NCBI RefSeq assembly: GCF_012516375.2
Contig: NZ_CP051204.2
Location: 7,316,001-7,380,000, forward strand
Length of the DNA stretch: 64,000 bases
DNA from: Chitinophaga oryzae
GTDB taxonomy: Bacteria > Bacteroidota > Bacteroidia > Chitinophagales > Chitinophagaceae
Direction: 5' to 3'
The notes under the pieces are model-generated. The model did not search any database, had not been told where the DNA came from, and saw nothing but the letters and a program-made list of their open reading frames with translations. The position numbers were made by a program, and so were the translations under genes. Positions 35,842 to 42,009 of the stretch are shown piece by piece. The stretch's first letter is position 1. The number at the start of each line of letters is the position of its first letter.

Positions 35842-35915
35842 AGCCAGCAGAGGGATTCGAACCCCCGACCCACTGATTACAAATCAGTAGCTCTGGCCAA
35901 CTGAGCTATGCTGGC
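35842..35915 (-). tRNA. tRNA-Thr (anticodon UGU)
   Basis: 74 nt; acceptor GCCAGCA/TGCTGGC, anticodon loop TTTGTAA (anticodon TGT), T-loop TTCGAAT. It is first in the array and follows the promoter at 36106-36136 by a leader of about 180 nt. An A/T-rich GAAATTT repeat fills the gap to tRNA-Tyr. Confidence 0.95.
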
Positions 35916-36065
35916 ATCTTTCAAAAAACATTCTTTCAAAAAAGTAACTCGTTGAAAGAGAGCGCAAAATTAAGCGATTTTTTCAAATCTCAAAATCTTT
36001 TTTTCAGTTTGTTACAAATATTTAAAATTTTATCTGTCTCCCTGAAAACGCCCTACCATAAAGAA

Positions 36066-36136
36066 CTTTGCTACCTTTACCGACCCTCTTTTTGAATCGG
36101 GATGGCAAAGGTAGCAAAGAGATTAATATTTCCAAA
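36066..36136 (-). promoter_or_regulatory. Promoter of the tRNA-tuf-secE-nusG operon with inverted duplicate of its core
   Basis: Minus strand: TTTG (36133-36136), 19-bp spacer, TACCTTTG (36106-36113), a full consensus match. The core CTTTGCTACCTTT is present again as a 13-bp inverted copy at 36066-36078, where it reads TACCTTTA on the plus strand. The transcript would start near 36099, so only the second copy is in the RNA. Confidence 0.8.
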
Positions 36137-36150
36137 ATTATTTTAAAAAA

Positions 36151-36450
36151 TTATTGAAATTTCTTTTCCTTTTGGCGTTTCACCTGGTTGACTAAGGAAT
36201 CAAAGGCAAGATCAAAGGACTCTTCGAAGGATTTGGATTCATGCTTGACAAAGAGGTCCTGACGGGGAATTCGTACTCTTATTTCGGCAATTTTATCTTT
36301 AACCTGATGCGCTAAATTATCCAATTTTAAAAATACATCCACACTGACAATACGGTCATAAAAAGTGTTCAGTTTCTGCAGTTTCTTATTCACGTGATCA
36401 ATCAGTTTTGAATCAGCATCAAAATGCACAGTTTGAATTTGAACGTTCAT
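36151..36450 (-). CDS. hpf: Short ribosome hibernation-promoting factor (HPF/RaiA family)
   Basis: 99 residues, MNVQIQTVHFDADSKLIDHVNKKLQKL, the beta-alpha-beta-beta-beta-alpha fold of HPF with RVRIPRQDLFVKHESKSFEESFDLAFDSL at the end. It lacks the long-form C-terminal dimerisation domain. It binds the decoding centre of idle 30S subunits. It lies directly upstream of the tRNA-tuf promoter and downstream of the Xer gene; its own promoter is not clear. Confidence 0.92.
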   Translation of the reverse strand: MNVQIQTVHFDADSKLIDHVNKKLQKLNTFYDRIVSVDVFLKLDNLAHQVKDKIAEIRVRIPRQDLFVKHESKSFEESFDLAFDSLVNQVKRQKEKKFQ

Positions 36451-36613
36451 AGCACTAATTTTTTAAATATTTAACAATCTAGGTTATAGTGTGTAAACCA
36501 TGGTCATAGGCATTCTCTTGGTTGTGAAAGAACTTCTGTATTAAATATACTCACTTTTGTAATGCAATGCTGTTCTGACGCGTAATATTTTGTTAAAATG
36601 AAAAAATAATGCG

Positions 36614-37552
36614 CTACGCCTTGGGGTGCGCCTGCTGGTAAACCTTCTTCAACTGCTCGATGGTAGTGTGGGTGTAGATCTGCGTAGACGTAAGACTGGC
36701 GTGGCCTAACAGGTCCTTGACCGCTTTCAGGTCGGCCCCGTTATTGGTAAGATGCGTAGCGAAAGTATGCCGCAGCAAGTGCGGGCTTTTTTTCCTGTAG
36801 GTAGTGATTTCATGGTCCGTCAGGTATTTGCGCACCATCAGGTATACATACTTGGGGTACAACCGCTGGCCGCTGTGTGGATGCACCAGCAGCACCGCCG
36901 GCTCAAACGCCTCCAGCTCCCGCCGCTTCTGCTCCATATAGGTGGTGATCTGCGCACACAGCTGGCTGCTGATCGGGATAATACGCTCCTTCCCTCCTTT
37001 CCCCATCACTTTGATAGACAGGTTGCCCTTGTCTACCCGGAACTCCTGCAGGGAGATCAGCTCCGACAAACGGATACCGGTCTGATAAAAGATCTCAAAG
37101 ATCAGCCGGTGGGTGGCTCCTTCAAAGTCATCGGAAAAGATAAAGGGGGTGGTCACGGAAACAGGGCTGCGGTTATCTTCCAGCGCCTTCATCCCTTTCT
37201 CGTCGATAAATCCGGGCAGGCGGCGGCTGATTTTCGGCGCCACTACTTTGGCCATAGGTGTCTGCTGCAGCAGCTCCTGGCGGATACAGAATTTGAAAAA
37301 AGATTTCAGGGTGGAGATCTTGCGGTTAACGCTCTTGGCGGTCATGGCATCTTCCATAAGGCCCGCCAGCCAGCTGCGCACCATGATGTGCGTAATGTCC
37401 CCTATGGTCACAGGACCGTAGGCGGCCGTAGTGTAATCGAAGAATTGAAGGAGGTCATTGCGATAGGCGGTGCAGGTATGCTCTGAGTATCGCTTTTCGA
37501 GCTGAATATAGGAGATGAATCGCTCGGCTAAGGAATATAATACTTCGTTCAA
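36614..37552 (-). CDS. Tyrosine recombinase, XerC/XerD-like
   Basis: An N-terminal SAM-like core-binding domain (ERFISYIQLEKRYSEHTCTAYRNDL) and a C-terminal catalytic domain with Arg I in QTGIRLSELISL, Lys in KGGKERIIPI, H-x-x-R in PHLLRHTFATHL, and LGHASLTSTQIYTH with the nucleophile Tyr. All catalytic residues are present. I choose TTG 37552 (312 residues) as start, since upstream in-frame ATG at 37600 lies inside a 37-nt palindrome. It resolves chromosome dimers or acts on a mobile element; no dif site or element is seen here, so the housekeeping role is more likely. Confidence 0.88.
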   Translation of the reverse strand: MNEVLYSLAERFISYIQLEKRYSEHTCTAYRNDLLQFFDYTTAAYGPVTIGDITHIMVRSWLAGLMEDAMTAKSVNRKISTLKSFFKFCIRQELLQQTPMAKVVAPKISRRLPGFIDEKGMKALEDNRSPVSVTTPFIFSDDFEGATHRLIFEIFYQTGIRLSELISLQEFRVDKGNLSIKVMGKGGKERIIPISSQLCAQITTYMEQKRRELEAFEPAVLLVHPHSGQRLYPKYVYLMVRKYLTDHEITTYRKKSPHLLRHTFATHLTNNGADLKAVKDLLGHASLTSTQIYTHTTIEQLKKVYQQAHPKA

Positions 37553-37563
37553 CGCAAAAAGAT

Positions 37564-37600
37564 TGATGATTGTAAAGTTATTAAATAACCTTACAATCAT
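37564..37600 (-). terminator. Palindrome after rpsU, probable terminator
   Basis: Arms GATGATTGTAA/TTACAATCATC and an inner GTTATT/AATAAC pair, broken by one mismatch, form a long stem 41 bases past the rpsU stop; on the minus strand CTTTTTG follows within 3 bases. Confidence 0.6.
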
Positions 37601-37641
37601 CAAATATTTCGAGTTGATAAGCCTGTGATGGCTACAACAGA

Positions 37642-37839
37642 CTAAGCTTCCAATTTACCACTGGCCAGCTGTTGTTTGTAAACAGCTTTCAACACCTGCG
37701 TACGGCGTTTTACAGATGGTTTAGTAAAAGACTGGCGTGATCTGAGTTGCAGCAGGATGCGTGCTTTCTCAAATTTCTTTTTATATTTTTTAAGCGCCTT
37801 GTCTATGTTTTCGCAATCTTTAGAATCAATGATCAACAT
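37642..37839 (-). CDS. rpsU: 30S ribosomal protein S21
   Basis: 65 residues, MLIIDSKDCENIDKALKKYKKKFE, then FTKPSVKRRTQVLKAVYKQQ. The basic helical profile fits S21, and the length is usual for the phylum. In Bacteroidota S21 takes part in sequestering the anti-SD end of 16S rRNA, which fits the weak ribosome-binding sites seen through this window. It stands alone. Confidence 0.95.
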   Translation of the reverse strand: MLIIDSKDCENIDKALKKYKKKFEKARILLQLRSRQSFTKPSVKRRTQVLKAVYKQQLASGKLEA

Positions 37840-38333
37840 AATTTTTGCCTCTTATTTTTTAGGAATGCAAAGATAAGACAACATTTTATAAAAACAAAAA
37901 CCAAACCGGCCTGTTGTCTTTTTTTTCTTCCACTCCTTTTTATACAATGCTTAAATACCCGGAAATGAATCGCTTATACACTTTACTTCAGAGGCCCCTT
38001 TTTCGAAGAAATCCTCCTCCCGACCCCGGTGTGTAACCAGTGGCAGATAAATAGCCAAACGACAGACAGGGGCTGCCAGGAAACGCAGGACCGGTAAACA
38101 GCAGACCAGCAGCTGGTGGGCCGGCAGATGGCGGACTGGCGAACAGTGGACGGGCGAACAGTGGATGGGCAGATGGCGGACCGGCGAATAGTGAACCAGC
38201 AACAACCTGGCATCACCGGCAAATGGCAGACATTTACCAGCAGGGACACCAGCAGAAGCCCACCAGGCACATCCACACATACCGTCCGCTATTATCGCGG
38301 CCAGCGCAGCCCTGTTGCAGACAGTACCCTTCT
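37840..38333. repeat. Gap with a 15-bp minisatellite
   Basis: About 490 bp without a convincing gene. 38123-38197 holds five tandem 15-bp units of the type GGCGAACAGTGGAYG (two units read GGCAGATGGCGGACY), and weaker copies extend outward. Frames across it give pentapeptide-periodic, cysteine-rich translations on one strand, which I take as a by-product of the repeat. Confidence 0.65.
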
Positions 38334-39086
38334 CTAGTCCTTGATTTTCTTTTTCAGCAGGCTAACCTGGTCCTGGAGGTGGCTGACCATATCGGCCAGG
38401 TGGTTAACACTCATACGGCTCTGCTGGCTGGATTTACTGATAACGGCATCAGACTGCCACAGTTCCAGTACCTCTTCCATTTCCACCGGGTACGGTTCAA
38501 ACTGGGGGTTATCAGACACCAGTGTGATCCTTGATTTGGCGCGGTTGCTTTTCAGCACCCTTTTGAACACGATTCCTTCGCGGGAAGTCACGACCACATA
38601 GGTCTCGTTGTTTTTAATCTCCTCCCAGCCTTCCACCTTGTGACATACGATCACGGAACCGGAAGGAACGGGCAGCATGGAGTCCCCGGCGATCTCGAAA
38701 GCCCGGTAGTCGCCGGCGCCCAGCATCGGCAGGGTAAACGTATTCAGTTCCTCGATAAACTCGTCGTCGTTATAACCGGCCAGGTAACCGGCAGCGGCTT
38801 TTACCGGCACAAACTGGATAGCCTGACGGGCATTGCCCAGCTTCTGCTGACGGCGTTTCTCCAGGAAACTGTCTTTCTGGGAGCCCAGGTCCCGGCGGAG
38901 CAGGTCGTCAATGGAAACCCGGAACATGTCGCTGACCTGTTCCAGCACTTCCGTACGGGGCTCTGCACGTTCCTCTTCATAGGCACCCAGCAGGGAACGC
39001 TTGATACCCAGTTTGTCTGCAAACTCCTGTTGCGTCCAGCCTTTTTGCTTACGCAGATATTTTAAATTCTGGCATACTACGGACAT
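38334..39086 (-). CDS. XRE-family repressor with S24 (LexA/CI-type) self-cleaving domain
   Basis: 250 residues: an XRE helix-turn-helix (about 7-62, WTQQEFADKLGIKRSLLGAYE), then a LexA/CI-type cleavage site A99-G100 and an S24 peptidase domain with catalytic Ser136 in AGDSMLP and Lys175 in VFKRV. A C-terminal coiled-coil tail (about 225-250, LQDQVSLLKKKIKD) is extra. The protein should bind operators as a dimer and cut itself in response to RecA filament, acting as the SOS repressor here. A pair of CTAA-N5-TTAG sites lies in its own promoter and again before dinB. Confidence 0.9.
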   Translation of the reverse strand: MSVVCQNLKYLRKQKGWTQQEFADKLGIKRSLLGAYEEERAEPRTEVLEQVSDMFRVSIDDLLRRDLGSQKDSFLEKRRQQKLGNARQAIQFVPVKAAAGYLAGYNDDEFIEELNTFTLPMLGAGDYRAFEIAGDSMLPVPSGSVIVCHKVEGWEEIKNNETYVVVTSREGIVFKRVLKSNRAKSRITLVSDNPQFEPYPVEMEEVLELWQSDAVISKSSQQSRMSVNHLADMVSHLQDQVSLLKKKIKD

Positions 39087-39087
39087 A

Positions 39088-39125
39088 ACCTAAATAATTT
39101 AGTACCTTGCTAACAAAATTAGCAA
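39088..39125 (-). promoter_or_regulatory. Double operator and promoter of the S24 repressor gene
   Basis: Site 1: TTGCTAA-N5-TTAGCAA, perfect dyad at 39107-39125. Site 2: CTAA-N5-TTAG with flanking TA at 39090-39104. The -7 element on the minus strand, TAATTTTG (39114-39121), lies inside site 1, so a bound repressor would block it. The centres of the two sites are 19-20 bp apart. Confidence 0.8.
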
Positions 39126-39166
39126 ATAATTTTATAAAATCCCAAATATATTCAAGACGCTTCGCT

Positions 39167-39174
39167 TATTTTTG
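39167..39174 (+). promoter_or_regulatory. -7 element for the membrane protein gene at 39195
   Basis: TATTTTTG, exact TAnnTTTG, 20 bp before the ATG. The operators of the divergent repressor gene lie 42-80 bp upstream, so shared control is possible but not shown. Confidence 0.55.
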
Positions 39175-39194
39175 CCCGGTAAAATCAACTTGTT

Positions 39195-39641
39195 ATGGTA
39201 CATCTACATTCTATTCTGAGATGGGCAATCGTATTGGCTGGGCTTTGGGCAGTGATCCGCGCATTCAAAGGCGTTTCCGGAAAAACACCATTCACGGCAG
39301 CCGACAATAAAGCAGGACTGTTTTTCATGATCTTCTGCGATATTCAGCTGCTGGTGGGACTGCTGTTATATTTTGTATTTAGCGAGAAAGCAAAAGCCGG
39401 CCTGGCCGACATGGGCGCCGCCATGAAAAATTCTGCGCTCCGCTTTTTCACGGTGGAACATACTCTGATGGCTGTGATTGCCATTGCCCTGGTGCACATC
39501 GGCAAATCCAAAGTAAAGAAAGCTACTTCCGATGCCCAGAAACACAAGCTGGCCCTTATATTCTACGGGATCGCATTTATCCTGATACTGGCCCTTATTC
39601 CATGGCCTTTCCGTCAGGCGCTGGGTGCTGCCTGGTTCTAA
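39195..39641 (+). CDS. Four-helix membrane protein with conserved histidines
   Basis: 148 residues with four TM helices (about 8-26, 42-62, 88-105, 121-140). Histidines at the start of helix 1 (LHSILRW) and in helix 3 (VEHTLMAVIAIALVHIGKS) are spaced as in small b-type cytochromes, and similar Bacteroidota proteins are often labelled so; heme binding is not certain. It starts at ATG 39195 just after a TATTTTTG promoter. It is divergent from the repressor gene and ends in a perfect terminator. Function unknown. Confidence 0.75.
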   Translation: MVHLHSILRWAIVLAGLWAVIRAFKGVSGKTPFTAADNKAGLFFMIFCDIQLLVGLLLYFVFSEKAKAGLADMGAAMKNSALRFFTVEHTLMAVIAIALVHIGKSKVKKATSDAQKHKLALIFYGIAFILILALIPWPFRQALGAAWF

Positions 39642-39661
39642 GCACAAACTTATCAGCATGA

Positions 39662-39689
39662 AAAATGGCGGTCAGCTGACCGCCATTTT
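39662..39689. terminator. Bidirectional terminator
   Basis: A perfect palindrome, AAAATGGCGGTCAG and its complement, between two convergent genes; A and T runs on either side allow it to serve both. Confidence 0.85.
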
Positions 39690-39720
39690 CTTTTGTTATG
39701 ATTGACCACTATGAATAAAC

Positions 39721-40386
39721 TTATCCTTTGTCCTTGTTATATAACCGGAACGAATAAATGTAAGGCAACGCTGCCAGCACGATCGCTGCAAAAAAGATCA
39801 GGAACACCCCGGTAACGAGCGACAGGAAAAAACCCGCGATCATCATCACCACCCCGGCGCTCACCCAGAGCGTACCGGCCATACGGTGGGTCTCCCTCCA
39901 GATCTCCTTGCTTTGCAGTGTCCACGGCGTACGGACGCCCACGTAGTGATTCGGTTCCAGCTGCAACTTCCACAAATATAATCCTATCGCCGTAATCAGC
40001 AAACCAACTCCCACAAAAGCCCAGCGCTCCATTGCAAAAGGCTCTCCCCGGCTCGCCATAAAAATAAAAAGACAGGTAAAAATCGCCAGGTAAGTATGTA
40101 TCATGAAACGGATGCGGTAAAACTCCCGCTGCTCCACGCTGGCCTGCGCCGGGCTGCCCTCCGCCGTTCTGGGAATAAAACGGAACAACGCGTAAATCAG
40201 CGCATTGGTCACAAAAAGGAAAATCATCAGTAACAGAAATGCATTACGGCCTTCCGTCTGCTCAGATACATCCTGATCGGTGGGAATAATCGCTGGCAGG
40301 TAGTTCCAGATAATGGCCAGATAGGCCATGGGCAAGAGCAACAGAGCCAGGATAAAGATTTCCTTCGAAGCATTGGTCTGTTTCAT
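39721..40386 (-). CDS. SdpI/YhfL-family membrane protein
   Basis: 221 residues with six or so TM segments. The C-terminal half has the SdpI pattern: YVGVRTPWTLQSKEIWRETHRMAGTLW, where the G-R-T-P-W-T and W-x-x-T-H are the conserved marks. The N-terminus (LPAIIPTDQD) resembles DUF1648, often fused to it. SdpI of Bacillus is an immunity and signalling protein for a toxin; most members, like this one, have no known partner. Its promoter is TAACTTTG at 40481-40488 on the minus strand. Confidence 0.8.
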   Translation of the reverse strand: MKQTNASKEIFILALLLLPMAYLAIIWNYLPAIIPTDQDVSEQTEGRNAFLLLMIFLFVTNALIYALFRFIPRTAEGSPAQASVEQREFYRIRFMIHTYLAIFTCLFIFMASRGEPFAMERWAFVGVGLLITAIGLYLWKLQLEPNHYVGVRTPWTLQSKEIWRETHRMAGTLWVSAGVVMMIAGFFLSLVTGVFLIFFAAIVLAALPYIYSFRLYNKDKG

Positions 40387-40480
40387 GAGATGACGGTTTA
40401 AAGATGAACATTCACGCTTTACTTATACCTTCATTTCCATTCTCTTATCTACTACAGATGGGCCCCCGGATATGTTGTAT

Positions 40481-40488
40481 CAAAGTTA
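40481..40488 (-). promoter_or_regulatory. -7 element for the SdpI-family gene
   Basis: The minus strand reads TAACTTTG (TAnnTTTG), 95 bp before the ATG at 40386. The -33 position shows no clear TTTG. Confidence 0.5.
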
Positions 40489-40525
40489 GGAAAATTGAAA
40501 ACGGGAATAAAATCTGAATAAAAAA

Positions 40526-40567
40526 TTGCTAATAATTTTAGTAAAACTAAATAAATTAGTATCTTTA
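40526..40567 (+). promoter_or_regulatory. Double SOS-type operator and promoter of the dinB-dnaE2 operon
   Basis: Site 1: TTGCTAA-N5-TTAGTAA at 40526-40544. Site 2: ACTAA-N5-TTAGT at 40546-40560. A near-consensus -7 element TATCTTTA (40560-40567) begins at the end of site 2. Half-sites, 5-bp spacer and double layout equal those before the S24 repressor gene, so the repressor probably controls this operon. Confidence 0.8.
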
Positions 40568-40690
40568 CAACAGATCAAAGTGATTACGGCTGGCAGGCCC
40601 TGCTGATCACTATCCGTGCTGACCCTTCGCCCGGCCTGCCATCCGCTTATCGCTTATGAGCAGAGAGAAGGACCACTTTTATAAACAGAA

Positions 40691-40779
40691 CCGGTGAATA
40701 ACGGGAAGACCACACAACGACACCTGAACCAGGAAGGAAGATCGCTCCGGTGAATAACGGGAAGACCGCACAACGGCAC
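40691..40779. repeat. 33-bp direct repeat in the dinB leader
   Basis: Copies at 40691-40723 and 40747-40779 match at 31 of 33 bases (both begin CCGGTGAATAACGGG) with a period of 56 bp. They lie in the roughly 220-nt leader of the operon. A 13-codon frame (ATG 40655 to TGA 40696) ends in the first copy. The rest of 40387-40793 has no gene. Confidence 0.75.
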
Positions 40780-40793
40780 TAAAACAGGGCAGC

Positions 40794-42008
40794 ATGATTA
40801 CATTACAACAGCGAGCCATCGCACATTTCGATCTGGATTGTTTTTTTGTGTCGGTGGAATGCCTGCATGACAGCCAGCTGAAAGGCAAACCCCTGCTGAT
40901 AGGCGGTAGCAGCGACCGCGCCGTGGTAGCGGCCTGCAGCTATGAAGCCCGCCGCTACGGCATCCACTCAGCGATGCCTATGAAAACTGCCCTCCGCCTG
41001 TGCCCCCATGCCATCGTCCGCAGCGGCGACATGGACCGCTACAGCGAAAAATCCCGCGAAGTGACCAGTATCATCGCTGACAAAGCACCACTGTATGAAA
41101 AATCTTCCATCGATGAATTTTATCTCGACCTCTCCGGCATGGATAAATTCTTCGGCTCCCTCAAATGGAACACGGAACTGCGGAAAGCCATCATCAAAGA
41201 GTCCGGCCTGCCCATCTCCTTCGGGCTCGCATCCAACAAACTGGTGTCCAAAGTAGCTACCGATGAAGCAAAACCCAACGGGCAACTGGAAATCCCCTTC
41301 GGCGCCGAAAAAAATTTCCTTGCTCCCATGCCCATCGAAAAAATACCCATGGTTGGAAAAGAAACCGCAGCACAGCTCCGGCGACGCGGCGTGGAAACCG
41401 TGAAAATACTCAGCGAAGTGCCCCCTTCCCTGCTGGAAGCCTGGATGGGCAAAAACGGCCTCTCCCTCTGGCGCAAAGCCAACGGCATCGACGATTCCCC
41501 CGTGGTACCCTACTATGAACAAAAATCCATTTCCACGGAAAGCACCTTCCCCGCAGACACCATCGACATGGAATTCCTGCACGCGGAACTGGTACGGATG
41601 ACGGAAAAAATAGCTTTTGAACTGCGGCAGCAAAATAAACTGACGGGCTGCGTGACCGTCAAAATACGGTACTCCGACTTTGAAACAGTCACCAAACAGA
41701 TGACCATCCCCTACAGCTGCTCCGATCATGTGCTGCTGGAAAAAGTAAAAGACCTGTTTAAAAAACTGTACGACCGCCGCCTGTTGGTACGCCTCATCGG
41801 CGTACGTTTCAGCCACCTCGTACAGGGCAACCATCAGATCAGTCTCTTCGATGACAGCCAGGAGATGATCTCCCTCTATCAGGCCATCGATCAAATCAAA
41901 AACCGTTTCGGCTGGGACATGCTGCTAAAAGGCACCAACGTGGTGCCTCCCGGCAAAAGAAAATACCCCGCACCGAAAAAAGATATCATGCCGTATTATA
42001 AAGGATAA
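40794..42008 (+). CDS. dinB: DNA polymerase IV / ImuB-like Y-family polymerase
   Basis: 404 residues. The catalytic carboxylates are present: D13 and D15 in AHFDLDCF, D107 and E108 in SSIDEFYLDL, so it should be active, unlike true ImuB. The thumb HhH region (PMVGKETAAQLRRRG) and little-finger domain follow. QISLF near 348-352 is a beta-clamp-binding motif. It bypasses DNA lesions with low fidelity. Its stop is 1 bp from the dnaE2 start, implying translational coupling, and it lies behind a double SOS-type operator. Confidence 0.92.
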   Translation: MITLQQRAIAHFDLDCFFVSVECLHDSQLKGKPLLIGGSSDRAVVAACSYEARRYGIHSAMPMKTALRLCPHAIVRSGDMDRYSEKSREVTSIIADKAPLYEKSSIDEFYLDLSGMDKFFGSLKWNTELRKAIIKESGLPISFGLASNKLVSKVATDEAKPNGQLEIPFGAEKNFLAPMPIEKIPMVGKETAAQLRRRGVETVKILSEVPPSLLEAWMGKNGLSLWRKANGIDDSPVVPYYEQKSISTESTFPADTIDMEFLHAELVRMTEKIAFELRQQNKLTGCVTVKIRYSDFETVTKQMTIPYSCSDHVLLEKVKDLFKKLYDRRLLVRLIGVRFSHLVQGNHQISLFDDSQEMISLYQAIDQIKNRFGWDMLLKGTNVVPPGKRKYPAPKKDIMPYYKG

Positions 42009-42009
42009 C

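Noticed and set aside
36614..37552. Integrase of a genomic island in the tRNA array
   Set aside because: No attachment-site duplication of a tRNA end, no phage or conjugative genes follow, and hpf and rpsU flank it, so a housekeeping Xer is more likely.
38123..38197. CRISPR array
   Set aside because: Units of 15 bp follow one another without unique spacers.
37951..38280. 109-codon minus-strand frame with pentapeptide repeats
   Set aside because: The periodicity comes from the 15-bp minisatellite, the composition is Cys/Pro/His-rich and no start, signal or terminator fits a gene.
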